Shown piece by piece: positions 1-8,454 of a stretch of DNA of 64,000 nt. The stretch's first letter is position 1, and each line of letters starts with the position of its first letter. The notes beneath the pieces were generated by a model. The model saw only the letters and a program-made list of their open reading frames with translations. It ran no database searches and was not told where the DNA came from. The translations under genes were made by a program, and so were the position numbers. Source of the stretch: Streptomyces sp. NBC_01723 (GTDB taxonomy: Bacteria; Actinomycetota; Actinomycetes; Streptomycetales; Streptomycetaceae); NCBI RefSeq assembly GCF_036246005.1, contig NZ_CP109171.1, forward strand, positions 4,638,001-4,702,000, read 5' to 3'.

Positions 1-1103
1 CCGACCAGGGAAGCCGCCTCGTCGGAGCCGATGAGCCGCTGGTCCACCCCGATGGTCGTGATCGCCACGACCAGGGGCAGACACGTGGACGCGAACAGGG
101 CCAGCGCGGCCCGGTCCGGCCGCCCGAGGTCCTTCGGGGCCAGCACATACACCGGTAGGCCACGCACCAGCAGGACCAGCAGCAGGAATCCCGGTACGAG
201 CAGCAGCGCGCCCGGGTCGTGGAGCAGCGCGTCCAGGTCGAACTCGATGCCGGTGACGACGTAGAACAGCGGCACGAGGAAGCCGAACCCCATGGCCTCC
301 ACCTTGCCGAGGACCTCCCCGCTGCTGTCGGGCGCCGCCCGGTGCAGGACCAGGCGGGTGAGGACCCCGGCCGCGAAGGCACCCAGCAGCACGTCGAGCC
401 CGAAGACCTCGGCGAGGCCCAGCATGCAGGCCAGCAGCAGCATCACGAACCGCACGGCGAACTGGGCGCTGCTGTGCAGGGTCCGTTCGGTCAGCCGGCC
501 GAACCAGGGCGGCCGCGGACGCAGCGCCCAGAAGACGGCGAGGGCCGTGATCGCCCCGAACGCGGCCAGCAGCGCGGCCGACTCGGCCGGCCGGCGCCCG
601 CTGAGCAGCAGCGCCACGGCGACCACGGGCCCGAACTCGCCCACCGCCCCGAACGCCGACACCACCGTCCCGAACCGCCCGCGCAGCTCCCCGCGGTCCC
701 GCAGCATCGGCAGTACGGTGCCGAGCGCCGTACTGGTCAGCGCGGTACCGATGACGAACGCCTCGAACACGTCCCCACCGCTGATCAGAAGGGCCAGGCC
801 GATCCCGAGGACCAGCGACAGCAGCCAGGACCGCACGGAGCGGCGCAGGGTGTCCCCGCGCACCGCCGCGAAGTCGATCTCGTACCCGGCCAGGAAGATC
901 AGCATCGACAGCCCCAGATCGGCGAGCGTGTCGACGACCTCGTCGGGCCGCGCCCACCCGAGCACGTCCGGCCCGACCAGGATCCCCAGCCCGATCTCGA
1001 AGATCACCAGCGGTACCCGCACCCGCCGCCCGGTGACGTACACGAGCAGCGGGGCCAGCACGGCGATGCCCATGATCAGCACGAGCGTGCCCGGATGGGT
1101 CAT
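1..1103 (-). CDS. Cation/proton antiporter, CPA2 (KefB/NhaS-like) family, 3' end cut by window edge
   Basis: Reading the minus strand from an ATG at 1101-1103 gives one open frame of 367 codons that runs off the window. It starts MTHPGTLVLIMGIAVLAPLL and goes on as a chain of hydrophobic helices broken by short charged loops. Family hallmarks are visible: 'EIGLGILVGPDVLGWA' near residue 40, 'LAGYEIDF' near residue 75 and 'AGVLTRLVL' further on. This is the pattern of monovalent cation:proton antiporter-2 membrane domains, which exchange Na+ or K+ for protons. The last 20 or so residues, and any C-terminal regulatory domain, lie outside the window. The gene is followed upstream by the MerR gene on the same strand (gap about 80 bp), so the two may be co-transcribed. 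The ion specificity cannot be told from this sequence. Confidence 0.85.
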   Translation of the reverse strand, partial: MTHPGTLVLIMGIAVLAPLLVYVTGRRVRVPLVIFEIGLGILVGPDVLGWARPDEVVDTLADLGLSMLIFLAGYEIDFAAVRGDTLRRSVRSWLLSLVLGIGLALLISGGDVFEAFVIGTALTSTALGTVLPMLRDRGELRGRFGTVVSAFGAVGEFGPVVAVALLLSGRRPAESAALLAAFGAITALAVFWALRPRPPWFGRLTERTLHSSAQFAVRFVMLLLACMLGLAEVFGLDVLLGAFAAGVLTRLVLHRAAPDSSGEVLGKVEAMGFGFLVPLFYVVTGIEFDLDALLHDPGALLLVPGFLLLVLLVRGLPVYVLAPKDLGRPDRAALALFASTCLPLVVAITTIGVDQRLIGSDEAASLV

Positions 1104-1182
1104 GTCTCCCTCACCGGCGGAGTGCGGAGGCCGGCCGTACGCGGCGGCCCGCTGCCACCCTCACCCGGGGGGCGGGCGCGGA

Positions 1183-1665
1183 CTACCGCACGTACTCCGT
1201 CGGAGGGTTCTCCGTCGGAGGGACCTCCGCCGCCGGGACCTCCGCCGCCGGAATCTCCGCGGCCGGGATCTCCGCGGCCGGGGGAGCGGACTCCGGGAGG
1301 CGTCCTCGGAGGGTGGCGGCGAAGTCCTCGGCACGGCGCAGCTGGACGCGCAGCTTCCCGACCTGCTCGGTGGCCGCCTGTTCGTACCCGCGGACGCGGT
1401 CCACCAGCGCCTCGCGCTCACCCGCCTCCAGCGGGTCGCCGCTGTCCAGGCGGTCGGTGGCGGAGAGCAGGTCGCGCATCTGGTCCAGGGTGAAGCCGAG
1501 CGGCTTCATCCGGCGGATGACCATGAGCCGGGCGACGTCCTGCTCGGTGTAGAGACGGAAGCCGCCCTGGGAGCGGGCGGAGGGGATGACCAGTCCGGTG
1601 TCCTCGTAGTGCCGGATGGTGCGCAGGGACAGCTCGGTCCGCTCGGCGACTTCACCGATCTGCAT
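1183..1665 (-). CDS. MerR-family transcriptional regulator with pentapeptide-repeat tail
   Basis: 160 residues from ATG at 1665; a longer start at 1707 is possible, but the MerR fold begins exactly at MQIGEVAERTELSLRTIRHY. Residues 1-70 form the winged helix-turn-helix (…RHYEDTGLV…FRLYTEQDVARL). A coiled-coil dimer helix follows (residues 75-130, rich in L, E and R). There is no cysteine or other metal-site pattern, so this is not a metal sensor of the MerR/CueR type. The last 30 residues are an acidic, proline-spaced repeat: AAEIP, AAEIP, AAEVP, AAEVP, then PTENP and PTEYV. The gene diverges from the SulP transporter, and a strong palindrome lies between them. Autoregulation and control of one or both neighbours is the likely role. 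Confidence 0.88.
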   Translation of the reverse strand: MQIGEVAERTELSLRTIRHYEDTGLVIPSARSQGGFRLYTEQDVARLMVIRRMKPLGFTLDQMRDLLSATDRLDSGDPLEAGEREALVDRVRGYEQAATEQVGKLRVQLRRAEDFAATLRGRLPESAPPAAEIPAAEIPAAEVPAAEVPPTENPPTEYVR

Positions 1666-1751
1666 GTGCCTGTCGTCCACGCCCTGTGACCTGGCCCTTC
1701 GTGTCATGGAGGGCGGCGCCCGCCCGGACCTCGCCCGCGAACCCCGCCCAT

Positions 1752-1775
1752 CTCTACTCTAACGTCAGGGTAGAG
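1752..1775. promoter_or_regulatory. Palindromic MerR-type operator between merR-like gene and sulP
   Basis: A 24-bp dyad centred on the CG at 1763/1764. The outer arms are CTCTAC and GTAGAG and are perfect; 10 of 12 base pairs match overall. MerR proteins bind such near-perfect dyads inside promoters with a long -35/-10 spacer. It sits 87 bp before the MerR ATG and 164 bp before the transporter start, so it could serve either gene. Confidence 0.7.
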
Positions 1776-1938
1776 TTGTGGTCGGCGAGGGCGGCCCGGC
1801 CGCTCCGCCACCGCCCGCTCCCGGGACCGATGACGCCCCCGGCGAAGAGCTGATTCTCGCAGCCGCCCGGCTCCGCACGCCTTCCCGTGCACCCCGCCCC
1901 GCACGGGGTGTGCCCGAGTACGACAGGTACGCATCTCC

Positions 1939-3444
1939 TTGTCTTCTGCTGTTGTCAGCCCCGCCGCGCGGCTGCGCGCCCTCAAGCCCGACTGGCTGAA
2001 CGACCCGAAGGTCTGGCGCACCGAGGTCCTCGGCGGGCTGGTCGTCGCGCTGGCCCTGATCCCGGAGGCGATCTCCTTCTCGATCATCGCCGGGGTCGAT
2101 CCGGCGATCGGGCTGTTCGCCTCGTTCACGATGGCCGTCACGATCTCGATCGTCGGCGGCCGCCGCGCGATGATCTCCGCGGCGACCGGTGCGGTCGCCC
2201 TGGTCATCGCCCCCGTGAACCGCGAGCACGGCCTCGGCTACCTGGTCGCCACCGTCATCCTGGCCGGCGTCTTCCAGATCGCCCTCGGCGCGCTGGGCGT
2301 CGCCAAGCTGATGCGGTTCGTCCCCCGCTCGGTCATGACCGGCTTCGTCAACGCCCTCGCGATCCTGATCTTCATGGCGCAGGTGCCGGAGATGCGCGAC
2401 GTGCCCTGGCCGGTCTACCCCCTGATCATCGGCGGGCTCGCACTGATGGTGTTCTTCCCGAGGGTCACCCGGGTCGTCCCGGCGCCCCTGGCCTCCATCG
2501 TGATCCTCACCGTGATCACCGTCGCCGCCGGGATCGCCGTGCCCACCGTCGGGGACAGGGGCGAACTGCCCTCCTCGCTCCCGGTGCCCGGCCTGCCGGA
2601 CGTGCCCTTCACCCTGGACACCCTGATCACCATCGCCCCCTACGCCCTCGCCATGGCGCTGGTCGGCCTGATGGAGTCGTTGATGACCGCCCAGCTGGTC
2701 GACGACATCACCGACACCCGCTCCTCCAAGACCCGCGAGTCCATCGGCCAGGGCGTCGCCAACATCGTCACCGGCTTCTTCGGCGGCATGGGCGGCTGCG
2801 CGATGATCGGCCAGACGATGATCAACGTGAAGGTGTCCGGCGCCCGCACCCGCCTCTCGACCTTCCTCGCGGGCGCCTTCCTGATGGTGCTGTGCGTCGT
2901 CTTCGGCCCGGTCGTCTCCGACATCCCCATGGCCGCCCTGGTCGCCGTCATGGTCATGGTCGCGTTCGGCACCTTCGACTGGCACTCCGTCTCGCCGAAG
3001 ACGCTCAGGCGGATGCCCGCCGGGGAGATCGCCGTCATGGTCCTCACCGTGATCGTCGTGGTCGCGACGCACAACCTCGCGATCGGCGTCGTCGTCGGCA
3101 CGGTCACGGCCATGGTGGTCTTCGCCCGGCGCGTGGCCCACCTCGCCCACGTCACCGCCGTCACCGACCCCGACGGGAGCCAGGTCGTCTACGCCGTCAC
3201 GGGTGAGCTGTTCTTCGCGTCCTCCAACGACCTCGTCCACCGCTTCGACTACGCGGGCGACCCCGACAGGGTCGTCATCGACCTCTCCGCCGCCCACGTC
3301 TGGGACGCCTCCTCGGTGGCCGCCCTGGACGCCGTCGAGGCCCGGTACGCCCGGCGCGGCAAGACCGTGGAGATCACCGGCCTGAACGACCCGAGCGCCG
3401 ACCTGCACGGCAGGCTCACGGGTGAACTGACGGGCGGCCACTGA
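1939..3444 (+). CDS. SulP/SLC26 family anion transporter with STAS domain
   Basis: 501 residues from the TTG at 1939. No good ribosome site precedes it and no better in-frame ATG or GTG comes before the first helix, so the start is uncertain. The family signature is clear: '[26 protein letters not shown]' type helices near residues 30-60 (first helix and the substrate-site half helix), about ten further hydrophobic segments, and '[16 protein letters not shown]' near residue 140. Residues about 415-495 form a cytoplasmic STAS domain ([20 protein letters not shown]). SulP proteins carry sulfate, bicarbonate or other anions; the substrate is not decidable here. The MerR-type palindrome upstream suggests regulated expression. 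A hairpin terminator follows the stop. Confidence 0.9.
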   Translation: MSSAVVSPAARLRALKPDWLNDPKVWRTEVLGGLVVALALIPEAISFSIIAGVDPAIGLFASFTMAVTISIVGGRRAMISAATGAVALVIAPVNREHGLGYLVATVILAGVFQIALGALGVAKLMRFVPRSVMTGFVNALAILIFMAQVPEMRDVPWPVYPLIIGGLALMVFFPRVTRVVPAPLASIVILTVITVAAGIAVPTVGDRGELPSSLPVPGLPDVPFTLDTLITIAPYALAMALVGLMESLMTAQLVDDITDTRSSKTRESIGQGVANIVTGFFGGMGGCAMIGQTMINVKVSGARTRLSTFLAGAFLMVLCVVFGPVVSDIPMAALVAVMVMVAFGTFDWHSVSPKTLRRMPAGEIAVMVLTVIVVVATHNLAIGVVVGTVTAMVVFARRVAHLAHVTAVTDPDGSQVVYAVTGELFFASSNDLVHRFDYAGDPDRVVIDLSAAHVWDASSVAALDAVEARYARRGKTVEITGLNDPSADLHGRLTGELTGGH

Positions 3445-3459
3445 CGCGGGACGGGGCCG

Positions 3460-3483
3460 GACCGTCTGCGCGGTCAGACGGTC
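3460..3483 (+). terminator. Hairpin terminator after sulP-like gene
   Basis: Perfect 9-bp stem (GACCGTCTG with CAGACGGTC) around a 6-nt loop, 15 bp after the stop codon, followed by a short T/C run. Typical factor-independent terminator shape for this genus. Confidence 0.65.
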
Positions 3484-3588
3484 GTCTTCACCGGCTCCTG
3501 GTCGTCGTCGCGGCCCCCGCGCTTCCGCCCGCCTTCCGGGTGCGGATGGCGATCAGCGGCACCGCCTCGCTCCGATGTCCTACGCTCC

Positions 3589-3611
3589 AAACGAACCGAG
3601 ACGGATCGTTT
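3589..3611. promoter_or_regulatory. TetR-type operator palindrome upstream of SDR gene
   Basis: 23-bp inverted repeat: AAACGA, one unmatched base, CCG, a 3-bp centre, CGG, one unmatched base, TCGTTT. All nine arm positions pair. It lies 23-45 bp before the ATG of the SDR, over the expected promoter. TetR regulators of SDR enzymes in Streptomyces usually sit beside their target, but none does here. The repressor must be encoded elsewhere. Confidence 0.65.
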
Positions 3612-3633
3612 TATTTACTTGAGGGGACGCATC

Positions 3634-4455
3634 ATGACGGATGCAAGGGTCTGGCTCATCACCGGCGCATCCCGCGGCCTGGGACGAGCTTTCACCGAGG
3701 CCGCCCTGGCGGACGGCGACCGCGTGGTGGCTGCCGCCCGCGACGTCCGGCCCCTGGAGGAACTGACCGAGAAGTACCCCGGCCATCTGGTCCCGCTCCC
3801 CTTGGACGTCGCCGACCGCCGGGTGGTGTTCGACGCGGTGGAGCAGGCGGTGGCCGCCTTCGGCAGGCTGGACGTCGTCGTCAACAACGCGGGCGCGATG
3901 CTCTACGGCATGGTGGAGGAGGCCACGGAGGAGCAGATCAGGGCACATATGGATGTGAACTTCTTCGGCGCCGTGTGGGTGGCCCAAGCGGTCCTTCCCC
4001 ACCTGCGTGCCCAGGGCGGCGGGCGGCTGCTCCAGGTCACCTCGATGGGCAGCGGCGGCGGCATGGCCACCGTCGGCTACTACGGTGCGGGCAAGGCCGC
4101 ACTGGACTCCGTGAGCGAGGCACTCGCGATGGAGGTCGAAGGGTTCGGCATCAAGGTCACCATCGTGCAGATGGGCGGCTACAACACCGGCCTGTTCACG
4201 GCAGGCACCACGAACACCGAACCCCTGGCGCAGTATCGGCCCCTGCGCACCGAGATGGAGGCGATGTGGGGCGATGCCGTCGCCCCGGAGCCGGACACCG
4301 CCGCCCCGGTCATCATGAAGCTGGCCGCACTGCCGGATCCGCCCCGACGGCTCATCGTCGGCGGCCAGTCCTTCGATCACGTCTTGGAGATGGACCGGGC
4401 CCAAGCGGAGCTGTACCGGTCCTGGGAGCACCTCAGCCGTGTCGCTCCAGGCTGA
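3634..4455 (+). CDS. Short-chain dehydrogenase/reductase (SDR)
   Basis: 273 residues from ATG 3634, which has a GAGGGGA ribosome site 7 nt before it; an in-frame TTG at 3619 is less likely. Classical SDR motifs are present: NAD(P)-binding TGASRGLG near residue 11, NNAG near residue 86, a catalytic Ser in VTSMGSGG, and YYGAGK (Tyr-xxx-Lys) near residue 150. An arginine follows the first glycine segment and 'AARD' ends beta-2, which favours NADPH. The C-terminal region (…YNTGLFTAG…) resembles SDRs annotated as ketoreductases or quinone-type oxidoreductases in Streptomyces; the substrate is unknown. The gene stands alone behind a TetR-type operator, and a hairpin separates it from the convergent hydrolase. 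Confidence 0.9.
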   Translation: MTDARVWLITGASRGLGRAFTEAALADGDRVVAAARDVRPLEELTEKYPGHLVPLPLDVADRRVVFDAVEQAVAAFGRLDVVVNNAGAMLYGMVEEATEEQIRAHMDVNFFGAVWVAQAVLPHLRAQGGGRLLQVTSMGSGGGMATVGYYGAGKAALDSVSEALAMEVEGFGIKVTIVQMGGYNTGLFTAGTTNTEPLAQYRPLRTEMEAMWGDAVAPEPDTAAPVIMKLAALPDPPRRLIVGGQSFDHVLEMDRAQAELYRSWEHLSRVAPG

Positions 4456-4476
4456 TCGGGTTCGCCCGCGGAGTTG

Positions 4477-4505
4477 CCGGCCCCGCCCGGGAGTGGGCGG
4501 GCCGG
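4477..4505. terminator. Hairpin between convergent genes
   Basis: GC stem CCGGCC/CGCCC against GGGCG/GGCCGG with one bulged C and a 6-nt loop. It lies between the SDR stop (4455) and the hydrolase stop (4541), and can end transcription in both directions. Confidence 0.5.
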
Positions 4506-4540
4506 TCATCCGCGAGGAGGGAGACCCTGTGCGAGTGCTG

Positions 4541-5743
4541 TCACACCCGAGGAAACGTGACCTCTGGTCGATCGGCCGAGGGGCCGTCCAGCAAGGGGCG
4601 TGCCAGGCCGCGCAGGTGCGTGTCGAGGAAAGCGGCCGTGTAGTCGCGCGTGAGCTGCCATGAGCGGTCACCCGGGAGTGGCGCCGCGGGGTCGGACAGG
4701 CCCAGTCGGTGGGCCAGGACCGGCAGGTCCGTGAAGGCGAAGTGCTCGGCCCCGGCAACCGTCAGCCAGCGCTTCCAGCCGTCCAAGCGGGTCCAGGCAT
4801 CCCGCCAGTCGCTCTCCGGACTCCCCGGGCTGTGGGTGGCGGAGGCGCCCGTCATCATGAACGGGCGCCCGTCCAGACCCGCCCCGGCGGACGGGGCGAA
4901 GAAGTTGCCGTCCAGATTCACGCCTGCCCGCACCCGTTCGTCCCGCAGCATCACCGCGGCGGCGGCCGCGCCACCGATGGAGTGACCGGCCGCCCCGATC
5001 CGTCGCATGTCCACCATGCGCGCGTACGGGAGGCTCTGCTGCCCGTGGAACGTGCCCGACGGCGCCCGAAGCGTCGACAACCGGTCGAGCACGAAGGAGA
5101 GGTCCCGCGCCCGGTTCACGACCACCTGCGCCCGATCCTCGTCCGTGGCGACCTGCTCGCACGCCAGGCAGGTGAGCACCCGTCCGCCCGGGAAGGACGT
5201 GCCGACGGACTCGTGGGCGTGGTCCACGGCGGCGACGACGTACCCGCGGCTCGCCAGGTCGTTCGCCAGGGTGGTGAGCGTGCTGCGTGGCATCGAGAAG
5301 CCCGGGGACAGCAGTACCAGCGGGAAACGGCCGTACGCCGGGCGGGCGTCGACGCGCGCGTGGGTGCGCACACCGCTGACGGTCGCGGCGGGCACGACAC
5401 CGGCCAGGCCGCGCGCCTCCAGCAGCAGCCTGGCCTCCTCCTCCGTCATGTAGGCCGCCGGAGCGCTCCTTCCGGCACGGGCTGGATAGTGCATCGACAC
5501 CATCAGCTCCCTGTGGGCCGAGGGCACCCACGGATCACGGCGCCGGTGATCCGAGAGGTGCAGCGTCTGCCGCCCCACCGGGTACCGTCCCGCGGGTCGC
5601 GGCAGCGAGATCTCCGACTCCGCCCTGTTCCAGGCGGAGAACGCGGACGTCTGCGCGGGGGCGGCGGCGCCCGGGCCCTGGAGCGCGAGCGTCAGCGAGA
5701 GGCCGAGCAGGGTGACAGCGGTGGTGCGGCGGATGATGTTCAC
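4541..5743 (-). CDS. Secreted alpha/beta-hydrolase, PAF-acetylhydrolase/lipase-like
   Basis: 400 residues from GTG 5743. The frame stays open up to 5830, but starting at 5743 puts a clean Sec signal peptide first (MNIIRRTTAVTLLGLSL… ending in AAAPA). The mature part has the fold of actinobacterial lipases related to platelet-activating-factor acetylhydrolase: oxyanion strand 'FPLVLLSPGF', 'VAAVDHAHES', and nucleophile elbow GHSIGG with Ser255. A likely acid is in 'GVNLDGNFF' and a catalytic His in 'GAEHFAF' near residue 345. Three cysteines occur near 'LTCLACEQ'. Such enzymes hydrolyse lipid or ester bonds outside the cell. The gene is single and convergent with the SDR; nothing nearby suggests the natural substrate. 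Confidence 0.85.
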   Translation of the reverse strand: MNIIRRTTAVTLLGLSLTLALQGPGAAAPAQTSAFSAWNRAESEISLPRPAGRYPVGRQTLHLSDHRRRDPWVPSAHRELMVSMHYPARAGRSAPAAYMTEEEARLLLEARGLAGVVPAATVSGVRTHARVDARPAYGRFPLVLLSPGFSMPRSTLTTLANDLASRGYVVAAVDHAHESVGTSFPGGRVLTCLACEQVATDEDRAQVVVNRARDLSFVLDRLSTLRAPSGTFHGQQSLPYARMVDMRRIGAAGHSIGGAAAAAVMLRDERVRAGVNLDGNFFAPSAGAGLDGRPFMMTGASATHSPGSPESDWRDAWTRLDGWKRWLTVAGAEHFAFTDLPVLAHRLGLSDPAAPLPGDRSWQLTRDYTAAFLDTHLRGLARPLLDGPSADRPEVTFPRV

Positions 5744-5851
5744 AACACCGGACGGTAGGCCGCCCTGCAGTTCGAACTCATCGATCAGCAGGGGTAGTTG
5801 GGTGTACCTCTGCAGGAGGAGGCGGGTCACCGTCAGGTCTCATGCCCAGCC

Positions 5852-5962
5852 AGGATCTTTCCGCTCCACCCGGTGCCGGGCGATCGCAGCGTCTTCAACA
5901 TGGGCCCCTGGAAGCGAGCCCTGGTCGCCGCCGGCGTGATCCCTCCCCGCGAGCGCGGGGGC
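5852..5962 (+). pseudogene. Remnant of a tyrosine recombinase (phage/ICE integrase)
   Basis: In the + frame at 5852-5962 the translation reads …GDRSVFNMGPWKRALVAAG then VIPPRERGG. Streptomyces integrases of the tyrosine-recombinase family carry just this stretch (F-N-x-x-x-W-K-x-A-L-x-A-A-G-V-I-P-P) before their HxLRH catalytic segment. Here the similarity stops at once, and no R-H-R-Y catalytic box, start codon or N-terminal domain remains. The rest of the 416-bp gap between 5744 and 6159 holds no gene I can support. It ends with a short open frame (…RYRWEEVLELLAP…) of unknown origin. I read this as a scar of a lost integrative element. The call rests on motif memory only. Confidence 0.45.
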
Positions 5963-6159
5963 CTTACCAACCTCAGTTTGTGCATGCCAGGTGCAGGGTG
6001 AGGACGGATCGGCTCCTACGAGCCTCACCGGCCGGGGGCGGGCGGCGGGGCCGACCGCTACCGCTGGGAGGAGGTGCTGGAGCTGCTTGCCCCCAGGCTG
6101 TTCCTACCGTGACGAGGGCGGGACCCGAAAACCCCGCCCAGTCCGCGGGAAACCCCAGC

Positions 6160-6591
6160 TCAGGGCCACACCAAGCAGTACGGCTGATGCCCCGCCTCAT
6201 GCAGCCGATGGCTGAAGTCCTGCCACTCGTGCAGCAACTGGTACACGTTGAACGCGTCCCGCGGCCCGCCCCGGTCCGGGACCGTCGACCAGATGAAGGC
6301 GGCCGCGCCGACCGCTTCCTCGCCGATGCCGCGCAGGGGGTCGACGACGGTCATCGGGAGTTTCACCACCGCGTAGTCGGGGTGGAGGACGACCAGCTCC
6401 AGCGGGGGGACCTTGTGCAGGGGCACGCCCTCGATGCCGGTGAGGACCATGGCGGCCATGGTCTCCGGCTTGATCTTGGTGAACATGCCGTTCATCCCGA
6501 GCTCGTCACCGCCGAGTTCCTCGGGGCGCATCGAGATCGGGACGCGGGCCGCGGTCGCGCCGTCGGGCGCGCCGAAGTACTTGTAGGTCAC
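6160..6591 (-). CDS. Conserved-looking protein of unknown function
   Basis: 143 residues from GTG 6591, preceded by a GGGGG ribosome site. The protein begins MTYKYFGAPDGATAARVPIS. It is mixed alpha/beta in look, with no signal peptide or membrane helix, one cysteine near the end, and a tryptophan-rich C-terminal half (…AFIWSTVPD…LLHEWQDFSHRLHEAGH…). Codon bias is normal for the neighbours, which supports a real gene. I do not recognise the family. It diverges from hemL over about 550 bp, so a haem link is possible but unsupported. Confidence 0.75.
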   Translation of the reverse strand: MTYKYFGAPDGATAARVPISMRPEELGGDELGMNGMFTKIKPETMAAMVLTGIEGVPLHKVPPLELVVLHPDYAVVKLPMTVVDPLRGIGEEAVGAAAFIWSTVPDRGGPRDAFNVYQLLHEWQDFSHRLHEAGHQPYCLVWP

Positions 6592-6794
6592 CCCCACCCG
6601 ACCACCATTCCTGCTCTCCGCCCCCGGCCGGTCGGCGCGCCGTGCGTCCCGGTCGGGCTCGCTCGGTGTGCCGTGTGTCTGACGTGCTTCGGACGCTTCC
6701 TCCGCCTCGCGTCGGTGCCTTCCCCGCCGGGCACGTCGAGGACCCAGGTCGTCGGTCCCCTCGCCCAGTCCGCCACCGCGATGCATATCTCCAC
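6588..6794 (-). CDS. Possible small upstream ORF overlapping the next gene by GTGA
   Basis: 68 codons from GTG 6794 (MEICIAVADWARGPTTWVLD…), ending in a TGA that overlaps the GTG of the following gene. This 4-bp coupling is used by real gene pairs all over this window. The first 30 residues look protein-like, but the last 38 are arginine- and glycine-rich, like out-of-frame sequence. No good ribosome site precedes it. It may be a short leader ORF or chance. Confidence 0.25.
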   Translation of the reverse strand: MEICIAVADWARGPTTWVLDVPGGEGTDARRRKRPKHVRHTAHRASPTGTHGAPTGRGRRAGMVVGWG

Positions 6795-7137
6795 CCGACT
6801 GCTTTTCTAGGACGCGTGGCCCCCGCCGCGCAACCCGATCATCGTGTCAGTGACCTCCCCCACGGCCGCTCGCCGAAACGTGCGGTGAAACATCTGTCCG
6901 TCACGAGTCCGCAGGACGGTCGGCAGCCGCGCCCGCGCCGCCTCATTGAGCTGCGTGGACGGGCTCCAGTCTGGCAGACGGCACGGCGATCGGGGCGGTT
7001 GTCTACCCTTGTCAAGGTCACCCTGGGCAACCAGAGGCCGGGCCGGGACCGATCAGGGCCCGCGCATGGCCCGGGTGGGGGCCACGCAGAGTCCGATACG
7101 TCGGAGAAGGTCGAGAAGGTCGGAGAAGTCGCAGGTC
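6795..7137. other. Gene-free stretch upstream of hemL
   Basis: I see no gene that I can support here. It holds a short dyad CCTTG-T-CAAGG at 7007-7017, and a run of direct GGAGAAGGTC-like repeats at 7099-7129 just before the hemL start, within which the ribosome site lies. The hemL promoter should be in this stretch, but I cannot fix its -35/-10 boxes. Confidence 0.4.
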
Positions 7138-8454
7138 ATGAGCGAACTGGCATATCCATACGAAGCACCGGCCTCGCAGGCTCTGTTCGACCGCGCGGCG
7201 GCCGTCACACCCGGCGGCGTGAACTCCCCGGTGCGCGCCTTCCGTGCGGTCGGCGGCACGCCGCGGTTCATGGTGTCCGGCACCGGGCCGTACCTGACCG
7301 ACGCGGACGGGCGCGAGTACGTCGACCTCGTCTGCTCCTGGGGCCCGATGATCCTCGGGCACGCCCACCCCGAGGTGATCGCCGCCGTGCAGGAGGCGGT
7401 CGCGCGCGGCACGTCGTTCGGCACGCCCGCCGAGGGCGAGGTCGCCCTCGCCGAGGCGATGGTCGAGCGGGTCGCGCCGCTGGAGGAGGTGCGGCTGGTC
7501 TCCAGCGGGACCGAGGCGACCATGTCGGCCATCCGGCTCGCCCGCGGGTTCACGCGCCGCACCAAGGTGATCAAGTTCGCCGGGTGTTACCACGGTCACG
7601 TCGACTCGCTGCTGGCCGCCGCCGGCTCCGGCGTCGCCACCTTCGCGCTCCCCGACACCCCCGGCGTCACCGGCGCCCAGGCGAGCGACACGATCGTGCT
7701 GCCGTACAACGACCTGGAGGCCGTGCACGCCGCCTTCGCCGCGCACCCCGGCGAGATCGCCTGCGTGATCACCGAGGCGTCCCCCGGCAACATGGGCGTC
7801 GTGCCCCCGCTGCCCGGGTTCAACCAGGGGCTGAAGGACGCCTGCGCCGCGAACGGCGCGCTGTTCGTGTCCGACGAGGTCATGACCGGGTTCCGGACCA
7901 GCCGCGCGGGTTGGTACGGCGTGGAGGGGGTCGTCCCCGACCTCATGACCTTCGGGAAGGTCATGGGCGGCGGGTTCCCCGCCGCGGCCTTCGGCGGGCG
8001 CGCCGACGTCATGGCGCACCTCGCCCCGGCCGGCCCCGTCTACCAGGCCGGCACCCTCTCCGGAAACCCCGTCGCCACCGCCGCCGGCCTCGCCCAGCTG
8101 CGGCTCCTCGACGACGCGGCGTACGAGACGGTCAACGCCGTGTCGCAGCGGATCCAGGGGCTCGTCACCGAGGCGCTGAGCAAGGAAGGCGTCGCGCACA
8201 CGCTGCAGAACGCCTCCAACATGTTCTCCGTGTTCTTCACCGACCGGCCGGTCACCGACTACGAGGACGCGAAGACGCAGGAGTCCTTCCGGTTCACCGC
8301 GTTCTTCCACTCACTCCTCGCGAACGGCGTCTACCTGCCGCCGTCCTCCTTCGAGTCCTGGTTCGTCTCCACCGCCCACGACGAGCGGGCCGTCCAGCGC
8401 ATCGCCGACGCCCTCCCGGCGGCGGCCCGCGCGGCCGCGGAGGCGACGGCATGA
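7138..8454 (+). CDS. hemL: Glutamate-1-semialdehyde 2,1-aminomutase
   Basis: 438 residues, the usual length of the enzyme, from ATG 7138 (GGAGAAG upstream). It converts glutamate-1-semialdehyde to 5-aminolevulinate, the C5-route entry to haem, corrin and sirohaem, using PLP/PMP in the cytoplasm. Visible features: N-terminal '[11 protein letters not shown]' (substrate loop), '[15 protein letters not shown]' (phosphate-binding region), 'FAGCYHGH', 'SDEVMTGFR' with the PLP-nitrogen Asp, and the Schiff-base lysine K274 in '[17 protein letters not shown]'. The ATGA overlap with the histidine phosphatase shows translational coupling. It leads a run of genes that ends in cytochrome c maturation, so haem supply and haem attachment are neighbours. 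Confidence 0.97.
   Translation: MSELAYPYEAPASQALFDRAAAVTPGGVNSPVRAFRAVGGTPRFMVSGTGPYLTDADGREYVDLVCSWGPMILGHAHPEVIAAVQEAVARGTSFGTPAEGEVALAEAMVERVAPLEEVRLVSSGTEATMSAIRLARGFTRRTKVIKFAGCYHGHVDSLLAAAGSGVATFALPDTPGVTGAQASDTIVLPYNDLEAVHAAFAAHPGEIACVITEASPGNMGVVPPLPGFNQGLKDACAANGALFVSDEVMTGFRTSRAGWYGVEGVVPDLMTFGKVMGGGFPAAAFGGRADVMAHLAPAGPVYQAGTLSGNPVATAAGLAQLRLLDDAAYETVNAVSQRIQGLVTEALSKEGVAHTLQNASNMFSVFFTDRPVTDYEDAKTQESFRFTAFFHSLLANGVYLPPSSFESWFVSTAHDERAVQRIADALPAAARAAAEATA

Noticed and set aside
219..1689. Long open frames on the + strand over the antiporter and MerR genes
   Set aside because: Low-complexity Pro/Arg/Gly translations; the minus strand gives clear antiporter and MerR proteins.
5943..5964. 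CCTCCCCGCGAGCGCGGGGG-like hairpin resembling a type I-E CRISPR repeat of Streptomyces
   Set aside because: Only one copy, inside the integrase-like frame, with no spacer spacing or second repeat nearby.
6809..6892. Minus-strand 28-codon ORF ([20 protein letters not shown]…)
   Set aside because: No ribosome site and no known leader pattern; too little to support as a gene.
7007..7017. CCTTG-T-CAAGG dyad upstream of hemL as a haem or iron regulator site
   Set aside because: Too short and too far (120 bp) from the start to support; short dyads of this size are expected by chance.
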